DNA of 64,000 bases from JAVJSD01 sp040219575 (lineage in GTDB: Bacteria; Planctomycetota; Planctomycetia; Pirellulales; Pirellulaceae), in the NCBI GenBank assembly GCA_040219575.1, contig JAVJSD010000108.1, forward strand, positions 1 to 64,000. Direction: 5' to 3'. Positions within the stretch are counted from its first letter, which is position 1. Each line of letters starts with the position of its first letter. Of the stretch, positions 16,943 through 26,028 are shown piece after piece. The notes under the pieces are model-generated. The model had not been told where the DNA came from and did not search any database. It saw only the letters and a program-made list of their open reading frames with translations. A program made the translations under genes and the position numbers.

Positions 16943-18133
16943 TTACTGCCGCACCTCGCGCCAGATCTTTTCGATCTTGACGATCTCGGCCCCACGGTCG
17001 CGGAGGCGGTCGCACTTCTCGAGCACTTCCGGCGGCGGGTAGACGGCGGGGTTTTCGAGCAACTCGGCGGATAGAAAGGGACGCGCGGCCGCATTGGGAC
17101 TGGCGTACCGCACATGATTGGCGTTGCCGGCGGCGATCTCCGCTTCGAGCAGGAAGTTGATGAACGCATGCGCCAGCGCGACATTCCGGGCCCCTTGGGG
17201 AATCACCATGTTGTCGGTCCAGACCATCGTGCCCGAACTGGGAACGATCGCCTTGACGTGTGGATTCTCGCGGGCGGCTTGCAGGATGTCTCCGCTCCAG
17301 CCGAGCACGGCCCAGGCCTCGCCCTTGATCAACTTCTCTTTGTAGGCGTCGGAGGTGTACGATTGCACGAGCGGCTTCTGCAAGGCGAGCGCCTGCTTCA
17401 CTTCGCGCAGATGCGCCGCATCGGTCGAATTCAGCGGATGCCCCAGATGCAGCATCACGCCGGCGACCACGTTCTCGGCGTCGTCGAGCATCGTAATGCG
17501 GCCTTTGTAGCGCTCGTCGAACAGCACCGCGAAGCCCTCGACCGGCTCTTGGATTTTGTCCGTTCGGACGCCCACGGCCAGCGTGCCCCAGAAATACGGC
17601 ACGCTGAAGCGGTTGCCGGGATCGTACGGTGGGTCGAGCAGAAGCGGATCGAGATTGGCCAGGTTCGGCAGCTTGCTCTTGTCGAGCGGCAGCAGCATGT
17701 CCTTCCTGGTCAGCAAGATCATGCCGTGGTCGGACGGAAACACCACATCGTAACCGACCCCGCCGGTGAGAAGTTTCGTCTCCAACTCCGACTCGGTGGA
17801 GTAGTTGTCGTACTGGACATGCGCGCCGGTGCGACGTTCGAACTCGTCGATCAACGCCGGATCGATGTAGTCGCTCCAGTTGAACACACGCAGCGTTTGC
17901 CCGGCGAATGGACGATCGGGATCGACCGGGCCCGCGGCGCAGCCCGACAGCATCGCGGCGGCGATTGCAAGAACGAGCAGAACCACAGGGGGCCTTCCAA
18001 CGAATGCCTGCCCTGTCAGGTTCGTCGTCGCGCACTTCCTTGCTGACTTTCTTGCCGGCGCTACGGGCTCGTGCCTGCGTGGCGAGCCCGTTGCACCAGC
18101 AAGGGAAGGCTGCAATCGGCGGTGCATCACCAT
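16943..18133 (-). CDS. potD: Spermidine/putrescine-type ABC transporter substrate-binding lipoprotein
   Basis: The mature protein matches PotD-type binding proteins (LRVFNWSDYIDPALIDEFE, GYDVVFPSDHGM). It would capture polyamines outside the membrane and deliver them to the permease. ATG 18133 has AGGAG 8 nt upstream and lies 11 nt after the potC stop, but it adds a 49-residue N-terminal extension before the lipobox LSGC. GTG 17986, with GGAAGG 6 nt upstream, would instead give a compact lipoprotein signal (MVLLVLAIAAAMLSGC) and a 347-residue protein. The extension contains a palindromic repeat at 18051-18103. I think the shorter form may be the functional one. Confidence 0.85.
   Translation of the reverse strand: MVMHRRLQPSLAGATGSPRRHEPVAPARKSARKCATTNLTGQAFVGRPPVVLLVLAIAAAMLSGCAAGPVDPDRPFAGQTLRVFNWSDYIDPALIDEFERRTGAHVQYDNYSTESELETKLLTGGVGYDVVFPSDHGMILLTRKDMLLPLDKSKLPNLANLDPLLLDPPYDPGNRFSVPYFWGTLAVGVRTDKIQEPVEGFAVLFDERYKGRITMLDDAENVVAGVMLHLGHPLNSTDAAHLREVKQALALQKPLVQSYTSDAYKEKLIKGEAWAVLGWSGDILQAARENPHVKAIVPSSGTMVWTDNMVIPQGARNVALAHAFINFLLEAEIAAGNANHVRYASPNAAARPFLSAELLENPAVYPPPEVLEKCDRLRDRGAEIVKIEKIWREVRQ
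18051..18103. repeat. Palindromic repeat inside the 5' part of potD
   Basis: Two 21-base arms (18051-18071 and 18083-18103) are inverted copies with 18 of 21 positions matching, around an 11-base spacer. The inner nine bases (ACGGGCTCG / CGAGCCCGT) pair perfectly. It lies between the potC stop and the potD lipoprotein signal. Confidence 0.8.
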
Positions 18134-18144
18134 TGGAGCAACTC

Positions 18145-18936
18145 CTAGACGAACGCGGCGAAACGGCGGCGAGTCAGCCAGCCGGCCAACAGTGCGCCGA
18201 GCATGGTGAGTAGAAACAGGACGACAAACAGCGCGTTGGTGGCGGGCGTCACGCCGAACCGCATCCGCGAGTAGATGGTGATCGGCAGCGTATCCGCTCC
18301 GGGGCCCTTGGTGAGAAACGTGATCAGGAAATCGTCGAACGACAGGGAGAAGACCAACAGCCAGGCGACGGCCAGGCTTGGCGCCAGAATCGGCAGCGTC
18401 ACGTAGCGCAGCGCTTGCCAGGGCGTGGCGCCGGCGTCCAGGGCGGCGTCGATCAGCGTGTCGTCGAAGTCGTGCACCGCGCCCGACATCACCACAAATG
18501 CGTACGCCAAACCGAACGTCGCATGGGCGAGCACGACGGTCGCCAGTCCCTGTCGCGCTCCGAGAGCATGAAAGAACAACGCCAGCGAGACGGCGATGAT
18601 CATGTCGGGCACGACCAGCGGCAGGGCGAACAGTCCGCTGGCGGCGCGACGCGGCGCGAGCCGCCAGCGCCGCAGTCCGAGCGCCCCCAACGTCCCCAGC
18701 GCCACCGACAGCGTCGTGGCGGCCAGCCCCACGAGCATGCTCGTCCTCAGGCCGGACCACAACTCCCGGTCGCGGACCAGTTCGCCGTACCACCGCACCG
18801 AGAAACCGGACCATACCGATCCGATCCGCGATTCGTTGAAGGAGTAGACGAAAATCATCGCCACGGGCGCATACAACAGCAACAGCACCGCGCCCAGCAC
18901 GGCCCCAGAAAGCCACCGTGACCATCGAGACGACAT
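18145..18936 (-). CDS. potC: Spermidine/putrescine-type ABC transporter permease
   Basis: The 263-residue protein has about six transmembrane helices and the ABC-permease EAA-type loop (DAALDAGATPWQALRYVTLPILAP). ATG 18936 has GGAGGT 9 nt upstream, which decides it over an ATG 9 codons earlier. It matches PotC rather than PotB by length and order before potD. It would form half of the membrane channel importing polyamines. No potA ATPase or potB permease gene is adjacent: the next gene upstream is divergent. Confidence 0.88.
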   Translation of the reverse strand: MSSRWSRWLSGAVLGAVLLLLYAPVAMIFVYSFNESRIGSVWSGFSVRWYGELVRDRELWSGLRTSMLVGLAATTLSVALGTLGALGLRRWRLAPRRAASGLFALPLVVPDMIIAVSLALFFHALGARQGLATVVLAHATFGLAYAFVVMSGAVHDFDDTLIDAALDAGATPWQALRYVTLPILAPSLAVAWLLVFSLSFDDFLITFLTKGPGADTLPITIYSRMRFGVTPATNALFVVLFLLTMLGALLAGWLTRRRFAAFV

Positions 18937-19119
18937 GCCTAAACCACCTCCGAGCGACTGCAAACTTCAAACGGAGGCATTCTAATGCTTGTCGCCGCAC
19001 GCTCGCAGCGTTTCATCCCGTCGACTATTCTGGAGAGACGCCCACCCGCGGCCAAACCAGCCGACCGACTCACGAATCCGCCGCGCCCCTCCTTCAAGCA
19101 AGATGCATTTTCATCCGTC

Positions 19120-22095
19120 ATGAATCGTTCCGCCTTCGCCGTGTCGCACTGGTCAGCCGTCTTGCTCATCGTCGTGACGCTCGTCGTTGTGACGCTCGTC
19201 GGCTGGCGGATCGATGGCGCTCGCGCCGAGCCGACGCCGTCGGTTGGCGGCGAAATCCAATTCGCCCGCGACGTGGCGCCGCTGCTGGAGAAGCACTGCA
19301 TCCGTTGCCATCAGCCCGGCAATGAGAAAGGCGATCTGTCGCTTTCAACCGCCGCGGATCTTACCGAACTCGGCTACGTTGTACCCAGGCAGCCGACGGA
19401 AAGCTACTTGATCGACGTCGTCCGCGGCGCGAAGGGTCAGCGGGCGGCGATGCCCAAGGAGGGCGATCCGCTCTCGGCCGAGGAAGTGGCGGTGCTCACA
19501 CGCTGGATCGCCGAGGGCGCCGTCTGGCCCCGGGAGGTCGTCGTCCGCGAGGCGTCGAAGGCCGACGCGTCCTGGTGGTCGCTGCAACCGCTCGCCGACC
19601 GCGAACCGCCGAAGTCGCCGGGCGCACCGGCCTCCTGGCGGGCGCATCCGATCGATCGCTTCGTGTTCGCCAAGTTGGCCGAGCAGGGGCTCTCGCCCAA
19701 TCCACCGGCGCAGCGGCGCGACCTGGTTCGCCGGCTGACGTACGACCTGACCGGTTTGCCGCCGACTCCGGAGGAAATCGAGTCATTCGTCGCCGACGAC
19801 TCACTCGGCGCGTATGAAGAACTCGTCGATCGCCTGCTCGCCTCCCCGCACTACGGCGAACACTGGGGACGGCACTGGCTCGACGTGGTCCGGTTCGGCG
19901 AAAGCAACGGTTTCGAGCGAAATGTGATCATCGACAACCTCTGGCCGTTTCGCGATTACGTGATTCGGTCGCTGAACGACGACAAGCCGTTCGATCGGTT
20001 GGTGATGGAGCATCTGGCCGGCGACGTGATCGGCCGAGGTGATCCGCAGGTGGAGGTGGGCACGGCGTTTCTCGTCTGCGGGCCGTACGACAACGTCGGC
20101 AACCAGGACGCCGTGCAAGCCGCCGTCATCCGGGCCAACACGCTCGACGAAATCATCCGCGCCACGGGAGAGTCGTTCCTCGGCCTGACCATCGGCTGCG
20201 CCCGTTGCCACGATCACAAGTTCGATCCGATTCGCCAGTCGGACTACTACGGCCTGTACGCCACCTTCGCCGGCACGCGTCACGGAGAGCGAGTGATCGC
20301 CTCGAAAGAGAAGCAACAAGACCGCGCGGCGCGGCTGCGTCCACTCAATGAACAGAAGGCCGCATTGACGAAGGAGCGCGCCGACTTGTTGGCCGCCATC
20401 GAACAGCGGGCCAGGAAAAACGCCGAAGGGATCGCCAGTCGTTGGACGCGGCCCGCCGTCGACCGTTACGGCACGGAGGAGACGTTCCAACCGATCGAAG
20501 CCCGCTATGTGCGGCTTGTGGTCGAGTCGCGTGACGACAATCCTGACCTCCGCAGCGGCTATCACATCGACGAATTCGAGGTTTGGACGGCGGAAGAGAC
20601 GCCCCGCAATGCCGCGCTGCAAACCAACGGCGGCCAGGCCGAGGGCGCAAGCCGCGTGGCCGAGGATTTCAGGGACGCTTACGGCCCCCAACTCACCATC
20701 GACGGCCGATTCGGCGCGCGGTGGATCGCGGCGGGACCGACATTGACGATCACGCTCCCCAAGCCGCGGCGCATCAACCGCGTCGTGTTCTCCAGCGATC
20801 GCCCCAAGTCGATCTCGCCTGCGCACGGCAAGACCGTATTCGTCGGCGATTACCGCCTTGAAGCGTCGCTCGACGGCGAGAAGTGGATCAAGGTCGCCGA
20901 CGGCGCCGACCGTCAGCCCCCGTCCGCACGGCATCGTCGCCAGCGCCTGATCGACGCCACGATCACTCCCGCGGAAACCAAACAGCTCGCGCGGCTCAAG
21001 AGCGAACTATCGCGCGTCGAACGAGAAATCGCGCAGGTCCCTTCACTTCCCAGTTGGTGGATCGGTCAATTTCAAGCCGCGCCCGGCCCCTTTCACGTGT
21101 TTCTCGGCGGCGATCCGCAGCGTGAGGGAGACGTGGCCGTTCCCACCAGCTTGCAGGTGCTCCGCGATCGCAAGGGGAGCTATCACTTGCCGCCGGAGAC
21201 CGAAGAGGGGCAGCGACGCCTGCAACTCGCCAAATGGATCACCTCGCCCGAGAACCCGCTCACGCCGCGCGTGCTGGCCAATCGGTTGTGGCACTATCAC
21301 TTCGGCACGGGCATCGTCGCCACCCCCAGTGACTTCGGTTACATGGGCGCCCGGCCCACGCATCCTGCGTTGCTCGACTGGCTCGCGCGGCAGGTTCATC
21401 AGCACGATTGGAAACTAAAACCGCTGCATAAGATGATCGTCATGTCGCAGGCGTATCGGCAGTCGTCGGACTATCGCGGCGAGGCGGCCGAGAAGGACGC
21501 CGACAGCCGCACCTTGTGGCGGTTTCCCCCGCGGCGGCTGACCGGCGAGGAGATTCGCGACACGATGCTCGCGGTGAGCGGCAAGCTCGACAAACGGATG
21601 GGCGGCCCGGGCTTCCGGTTGTACCAGTACCTGCAGGACAACGTCGCCACCTATGTGCCGCTCGACGAGTACGGCCCGGAGACGTATCGCCGCTCGGTCT
21701 ACCATCAGAACGCCCGGGCGGCGCCGGTCGACATGCTCAGCGATTTCGACTGTCCCGATCCGGCGTTCGCCGCGCCGAATCGGCCCGCCACCACCACGCC
21801 ACTGCAAGCGCTGACGCTGCTGAATCACGACTTCACACTCGACATGGCAGGCTACCTGGCGGAACGGGTGGAGCGTGAAACGGGCGAAAAGAACACGGCC
21901 GGCAAGAACACGGCCGACACGAACACAGGCGACAAGAACACAGGCGACAAAGTGCAGCGGACCTTTCTGCTCACGTATGGTCGTCGGCCGGAAGCCAACG
22001 AGCAGAAGGCGGCCGCCGCGCTCGTCGAGACACACGGACTGCGAGCGCTCTGCCGCGCGCTGTTGAATTCGAACGAGTTCATTTATGTTCGCTAA
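19120..22095 (+). CDS. PSCyt1/PSD1 cytochrome-like protein with discoidin-type insert
   Basis: From ATG 19120 the protein has 991 residues. A transmembrane/signal helix (about 12-30) is followed by the planctomycete cytochrome PSCyt1 region with a haem-type motif CIRCH, then DUF1549 with a second motif CARCH. A discoidin-like F5/8 region lies at about 455-610, and DUF1553 (PSD1) forms the C-terminus (YGRRPEANEQ, NSNEFIYVR). The function of this large family is not established; c-type haem binding and extracytoplasmic location are inferred. A tandem pentapeptide repeat interrupts the C-terminal region. The DUF1501 gene follows 115 bp later, as is usual for this pair. Confidence 0.9.
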   Translation: MNRSAFAVSHWSAVLLIVVTLVVVTLVGWRIDGARAEPTPSVGGEIQFARDVAPLLEKHCIRCHQPGNEKGDLSLSTAADLTELGYVVPRQPTESYLIDVVRGAKGQRAAMPKEGDPLSAEEVAVLTRWIAEGAVWPREVVVREASKADASWWSLQPLADREPPKSPGAPASWRAHPIDRFVFAKLAEQGLSPNPPAQRRDLVRRLTYDLTGLPPTPEEIESFVADDSLGAYEELVDRLLASPHYGEHWGRHWLDVVRFGESNGFERNVIIDNLWPFRDYVIRSLNDDKPFDRLVMEHLAGDVIGRGDPQVEVGTAFLVCGPYDNVGNQDAVQAAVIRANTLDEIIRATGESFLGLTIGCARCHDHKFDPIRQSDYYGLYATFAGTRHGERVIASKEKQQDRAARLRPLNEQKAALTKERADLLAAIEQRARKNAEGIASRWTRPAVDRYGTEETFQPIEARYVRLVVESRDDNPDLRSGYHIDEFEVWTAEETPRNAALQTNGGQAEGASRVAEDFRDAYGPQLTIDGRFGARWIAAGPTLTITLPKPRRINRVVFSSDRPKSISPAHGKTVFVGDYRLEASLDGEKWIKVADGADRQPPSARHRRQRLIDATITPAETKQLARLKSELSRVEREIAQVPSLPSWWIGQFQAAPGPFHVFLGGDPQREGDVAVPTSLQVLRDRKGSYHLPPETEEGQRRLQLAKWITSPENPLTPRVLANRLWHYHFGTGIVATPSDFGYMGARPTHPALLDWLARQVHQHDWKLKPLHKMIVMSQAYRQSSDYRGEAAEKDADSRTLWRFPPRRLTGEEIRDTMLAVSGKLDKRMGGPGFRLYQYLQDNVATYVPLDEYGPETYRRSVYHQNARAAPVDMLSDFDCPDPAFAAPNRPATTTPLQALTLLNHDFTLDMAGYLAERVERETGEKNTAGKNTADTNTGDKNTGDKVQRTFLLTYGRRPEANEQKAAAALVETHGLRALCRALLNSNEFIYVR
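21889..21948 (+). repeat. In-frame 15-bp tandem repeat, four units
   Basis: Four 15-base units encode KNTAG, KNTAD, TNTGD and KNTGD inside the PSD1 domain of the protein at 19120-22095. The unit is a multiple of three, so copy-number change would leave the frame intact. Confidence 0.9.
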
Positions 22096-22102
22096 CGGTT
22101 AC

Positions 22103-22200
22103 CGTAGGGCAGGCTTCCAGCCTGCCAACGTTGTAGCCGCACAAGGCAGGCTGGAAGCCTGCCCTACGAGGAAACGGCGGTTGGAAGCCTGCCCCTACGG
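22103..22200. repeat. Paired palindromic repeat, GTAGGGCAGG family (copy A)
   Basis: Two 24-base arms (22103-22126 and 22145-22168) are perfect inverted copies around an 18-base spacer. Each arm also folds on itself (GGCAGGCTTCCAGCCTGCC: 8-bp stem, TCC loop). A third, damaged arm lies at 22181-22200. The element fills the gap between the PSCyt1 gene and the DUF1501 gene. Confidence 0.92.
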
Positions 22201-22210
22201 AGAATCCATC

Positions 22211-23653
22211 ATGCTGACGAACGATCGGTCGCGGCGCGACTTCCTGGGCGACGTGTATACCGCCCTCGCCGGCATCGGTTTGGCGCACTTGCTGCAAGAC
22301 GATGCGGCGGCGGAGGCGACCACCGAAGCGAAGTCCGATTGGCGTCCCCAACGCGGGATGACGCACTTTAACGCCAAGGCGAAGCGGGTGCTGCAAATCT
22401 TCTGCCCCGGCGCCGCCTCGCACATGGACCTCTGGGAGCACAAGCCGGAGCTTGAACGCCTCAGCGGCAAGCCGCTGCCCGGTGAGGAGAACCTTGTTTC
22501 GTTTCAGGGCAAGAACGGAAACCTGATGGCCAGTCCCTGGCCGTTTGTCGCCGCGGGCGAGTCGGGCAAGAAGATCAGCAGCATGATGCCGCACATGGCC
22601 CGGCACGTGGACGACATCGCGTTCGTGCACGCGATGACCTCGAAGTCGAACACTCACGGGCCCGGCTGCATCTTCATGAACACCGGCCACACCAGCGAGG
22701 GCTTTCCCAGCGCGGGAGCGTGGCTCAGCTACGCCCTCGGCAGCGAGAACGACAATCTCCCCACCTACGTCGCCATCCCCGACATCCGCGGCGAACCGCC
22801 CAACGGCAAGGCCAACTGGTCGAACGGCTTCCTGCCGGCGCGGCATCAGGCGATCATGATGGCGGCCCATCAGCCGGTGCGGAATCTGAAGACGCCCGCG
22901 GGCATCTCGCGCGACGAGGAGCGTGACACGCGCGAGTTTCTGGCCATGCTCAATCAACGGCACGCGGCGGCCGATCCCGGCGCGACCGATCTTCAGGCCC
23001 GCATGGCGGCTTACGAACTGGCCGCCAAGATGCAGCTCTCGGCGCCCGAAGTGATGGACCTCGCCGCCGAGTCGCAGGTCGCGCACAGGCAGTACGGAAC
23101 CGACGACGCAAACAAGCTGAAGGCGGCGTACGCCCGCAACTGCCTGGTCGCCCGGCGGCTGTTGGAGCGCGGCGTGCGGTATGTGAATTTGTACTGCGCC
23201 TCGCGGGCCTCGGGGGTCGACGGCCTGTTGAACTGGGACGCCCACAAAACGCTCAAACCCGACTACGAGCGGCACCTGCCGATCTTCGATCAGCCGACGG
23301 CCGCCCTGTTGACCGATCTGAAGCAGACCGGTCTGTTGGACGACACGCTGGTGTTGTGGACGACGGAGTTCGGCCGCATGCCGACGCACCAGCAGGGCAC
23401 GACGGGGCGCGACCACAACCCCGACGGATTCACCTGCTGGATGATGGGCGCCGGCGTGAAAGGGGGCGTCAGCCACGGCAGCACCGACGACTTCGGCCGC
23501 CGCGCCGTGGCGCCGGTCACCGTGTGGGACTTCTACGCCACCGCACTGCAGATCCTCGGCTTCGACCACCGCCGGTTAACGTGGTACCACAACGGCCTCG
23601 ACCGCCGCTTGACCGACGTGCATGGCCATGTGATCGAGCCGCTGCTGGCGTAG
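22211..23653 (+). CDS. DUF1501 secreted protein (sulfatase-like fold family)
   Basis: The 480-residue protein starts at ATG 22211 with GGAG about 8 nt upstream. Residues 1-30 contain a Tat-type signal (RSRRDFLGDVYTALAGIGLA). The DUF1501 region holds FCPGAASHMDLWEHKP near the start and the distal block TEFGRMPTHQQG with GRDHNPDGFTCWM. The family is related to alkaline-phosphatase-like hydrolases but has no proven reaction. In planctomycetes it is typically next to a PSCyt1/PSD1 gene, as here, suggesting the two exported proteins work together. Confidence 0.9.
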   Translation: MLTNDRSRRDFLGDVYTALAGIGLAHLLQDDAAAEATTEAKSDWRPQRGMTHFNAKAKRVLQIFCPGAASHMDLWEHKPELERLSGKPLPGEENLVSFQGKNGNLMASPWPFVAAGESGKKISSMMPHMARHVDDIAFVHAMTSKSNTHGPGCIFMNTGHTSEGFPSAGAWLSYALGSENDNLPTYVAIPDIRGEPPNGKANWSNGFLPARHQAIMMAAHQPVRNLKTPAGISRDEERDTREFLAMLNQRHAAADPGATDLQARMAAYELAAKMQLSAPEVMDLAAESQVAHRQYGTDDANKLKAAYARNCLVARRLLERGVRYVNLYCASRASGVDGLLNWDAHKTLKPDYERHLPIFDQPTAALLTDLKQTGLLDDTLVLWTTEFGRMPTHQQGTTGRDHNPDGFTCWMMGAGVKGGVSHGSTDDFGRRAVAPVTVWDFYATALQILGFDHRRLTWYHNGLDRRLTDVHGHVIEPLLA

Positions 23654-23728
23654 AATTTCGCAAGCGGGAACAACCGCAGGGCGTTCCGGAAGATGCACCG
23701 CTGCTGGCAGCATCGGCTACGGCGGAAA

Positions 23729-25195
23729 TCAGCTCTTCTTTTGCATGGGCGGCTGCGGCGTCGGATCACCTTTTACGCCAGGATAGCGTCCCTTGGCGGT
23801 TTGCCACCAGGTTCGCCACTGGTCGGCGGTGGGTTGGCAGGCGGTCCAGGACGAGGCTTGCCAGTCTTTCGCCTGGCGGCCGAAATTCTGGCCGGTGAGG
23901 CGCTCGAGCGCCAGCGCGGCGTAGTAGCGGACTTCGCCGTCCTCGTCGGAAAGCAGCTTGATCAACTCGGGAATCGATTCCACCTGCGCCACATCGGCCA
24001 ACAGCCGCGCGGCGGAGACGCGGCGGTCGTGCTCCTGCCGCGAGTCGGGCGACTGGATGTAGCAGGACAGCGGCGTGACGCAGTGTCCGCCGAGGGAACG
24101 GATCTCGGCCTCGTACAAATGGGTCATTTTGGCTCGTCCGACCTGGGCCCAGAGCCGGTCGATCCGCTGATTGAGTTCCTCGTCGTTGGCGCCCTTGTGG
24201 ATCAACAGATCGTGCACCCAGCGGGTCTCGACAATCGGGTCGACCGCCGGCCGCTGTTTGGTGCGCGCGTCGCCGTCGATCGCCAACTGCTCGCCCTGGG
24301 CGACAACTTCCCGCCAATCGTCGCCCTCGACCGACACGTTTCCCGCCAGCACCAGCAACGTGACTTGAGGCGGCTCGGCCTGGCAGTCGAGCGTGGCGTG
24401 ATCCGCCGTGATCTTCACATCGGCGGTCGCGATCGTATACGGCTCCGCCGAGTTGCTCGCGTCCAACCAGAGACGGCCGCGGACGAGCTCCAACTGCCGC
24501 GGACCGATCAGCCGCGTCTCGGTCGTTTCGTTCAGCCGCAGCCGCACCGACTCGTCGAGATCGACCTCGCAGCGAACGCTCGGCAACGTGCGAAGGACGG
24601 CGCCGCTCTCAAAGGCCGCGTTGCTGGGACAGGCGAAAAAATCGGCGCCGGCCGCCGGGGCATACTCCACTGGACCCGTCGTCAGCGACAGTCGGGCGAC
24701 ATCGGTTGCTTCGGCAACTGCTGGATGAATGAAGAAGTCGCCGTCGGGGGAGCTTCCATCCCCCGGAGCACTCTGGTTTGTTTCGGCCTGTTGATCCTCG
24801 ATCGCGGGCTGCTCCCAGGGACGAAACACCAACACCGCGACGAGGAACCCCGCCGCCGCGGCCAACAAGAGTTGCAGCCCGCGCCGAATCGTGGGCAATC
24901 GACTCGCGGTGATGCTCTCGCTTGACGGCGATTTCTCCGGCGTTTGCTTCGTGGGCGGCGCACTTTCGGTTGCAATGCGGTCGACGACCGACTCGGCCGC
25001 CTGCCGGGCCGCCGCCCGGCGCGGCGCGAAGGCGGTGATGAGTTGCTCATGCTCGCGGCGGGCGCTGTCCACCTCTTGTCGGCAAGCCGAGCACTCGGCG
25101 AGATGACTCTCCAACTCCCGCGCGGCTTCGGCGTCGAGTTCTCCGTCGAGCCAGCCGCTGACGGACTGGTGTGTCTGACGGCAATCGAAGGTCAT
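23729..25195 (-). CDS. Anti-sigma factor with zinc finger, FecR-like and HEAT regions
   Basis: The 488-residue protein begins with an anti-sigma zinc finger (residues 1-45, HLAECSACR). One transmembrane helix follows (about 105-125), then an FecR-like region (about 160-290) and a C-terminal HEAT-type helical segment (IPELIKLLSDEDGEVRYYAALALERL). ATG 25195 overlaps the upstream sigma stop (ATGA), so translation is coupled. The zinc-finger part should hold the partner sigma factor at the membrane, and the extracytoplasmic part would sense the signal. Combining FecR and HEAT regions on one anti-sigma factor is uncommon. Confidence 0.88.
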   Translation of the reverse strand: MTFDCRQTHQSVSGWLDGELDAEAARELESHLAECSACRQEVDSARREHEQLITAFAPRRAAARQAAESVVDRIATESAPPTKQTPEKSPSSESITASRLPTIRRGLQLLLAAAAGFLVAVLVFRPWEQPAIEDQQAETNQSAPGDGSSPDGDFFIHPAVAEATDVARLSLTTGPVEYAPAAGADFFACPSNAAFESGAVLRTLPSVRCEVDLDESVRLRLNETTETRLIGPRQLELVRGRLWLDASNSAEPYTIATADVKITADHATLDCQAEPPQVTLLVLAGNVSVEGDDWREVVAQGEQLAIDGDARTKQRPAVDPIVETRWVHDLLIHKGANDEELNQRIDRLWAQVGRAKMTHLYEAEIRSLGGHCVTPLSCYIQSPDSRQEHDRRVSAARLLADVAQVESIPELIKLLSDEDGEVRYYAALALERLTGQNFGRQAKDWQASSWTACQPTADQWRTWWQTAKGRYPGVKGDPTPQPPMQKKS

Positions 25196-25746
25196 GGCTG
25201 GACTCCGGACAGGCGACGGCGCAGCAACTGGCGGGCCTTGGTCAACCGGGCGTTCACCGTGGCCGGCGAGACCTCCAGCATGGCGGCCAGCTCCTTGTAC
25301 GTCGGTTCGTCGTAGTAGTAAATCATCAACACCTCGCGGTACTGCTCGGGAAGGCGCTCGACCTCGCACATCAACTGCGCGAGTTCGTCGTTGACCTCGG
25401 CTTGTTCCCCTGGCGAGAGCCGCGCGTCCGCCGCCAGCGTCTCGAAACGGCCGTCGCCGTCGATCGCTTGAAACCGCGCGTCGCGGCGGCCCTTCGACTT
25501 CAACCAGTCGAGACAGACGCGCGTGGCGATCCCTCGCAGCCAGGCGCCGAAACGGTCGGGATCGGACAGTGTCGCCACGGCGCGAAAGCCCCGCAGCAGC
25601 GTCTCCTGGGCGAGATCCTCGGCCGGCGCCGCGCCCACCTTGGCGTGGCAAAACCCCACGATCCGCGCGGACCATCGCCGCACGAGTTCTCCATAGGAGG
25701 CGGCGTCTCCTTGTTGTGCCTGGCGAACCAGGTCGGCGTCCGACAT
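25192..25746 (-). CDS. ECF-type RNA polymerase sigma factor
   Basis: The 184-residue protein has classical ECF regions: region 2 (AEDLAQETLLRGFRAVATL, WLRGIATRVCLDWLKS) and region 4 (LPEQYREVLMIYYYDEPTYK, then VSPATVNARLTKARQLLRRRL). It is of the RpoE-like type with a zinc-finger anti-sigma partner encoded immediately downstream with a 4-base overlap. A promoter-like pair of words upstream (25779-25820) may reflect autoregulation. Confidence 0.93.
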   Translation of the reverse strand: MSDADLVRQAQQGDAASYGELVRRWSARIVGFCHAKVGAAPAEDLAQETLLRGFRAVATLSDPDRFGAWLRGIATRVCLDWLKSKGRRDARFQAIDGDGRFETLAADARLSPGEQAEVNDELAQLMCEVERLPEQYREVLMIYYYDEPTYKELAAMLEVSPATVNARLTKARQLLRRRLSGVQP

Positions 25747-25778
25747 GCGCGCTTCTCGCCGGGGTGCTTGCTCTCCAA

Positions 25779-25820
25779 CTAGTAGACGCCCGGCGACGAC
25801 CCAATACCAAAAAGTTTTCA
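25779..25820 (-). promoter_or_regulatory. Possible autoregulated promoter of the ECF sigma gene
   Basis: On the minus strand, TGAAAACTTTTTGG (25820-25807) is followed after 18 bases by CGTCTACTAG (25788-25779), about 33 bases before the sigma start. The spacing suits an ECF-type -35/-10 pair. This is inference from position and spacing only. Confidence 0.3.
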
Positions 25821-26028
25821 GAATTTTTCGCTAGTGGCCTCGAGGCGTGCGGCTACTTGAGGTGTAGGCCGAAACAGGCCTCGCGCCGTTCCGGCAATTC
25901 CCAAGCGGCTTGAAAAATGGAACCCGTCGTCCGGGTTCCAAGTTCAAGAGCTTCCACGTTCAACAAACGCCCTTGCCGCAGCGCCCTGCGGTGTTTCCGG
26001 CCTCCTTTCGACTCATGGGAGAGATTCA

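Noticed and set aside
18145..19000. N-terminal part of a long minus-strand frame continuous with potD
   Set aside because: It overlaps potC in another frame; potC has the permease motif and the better start, so only the part from 18133 can belong to potD.
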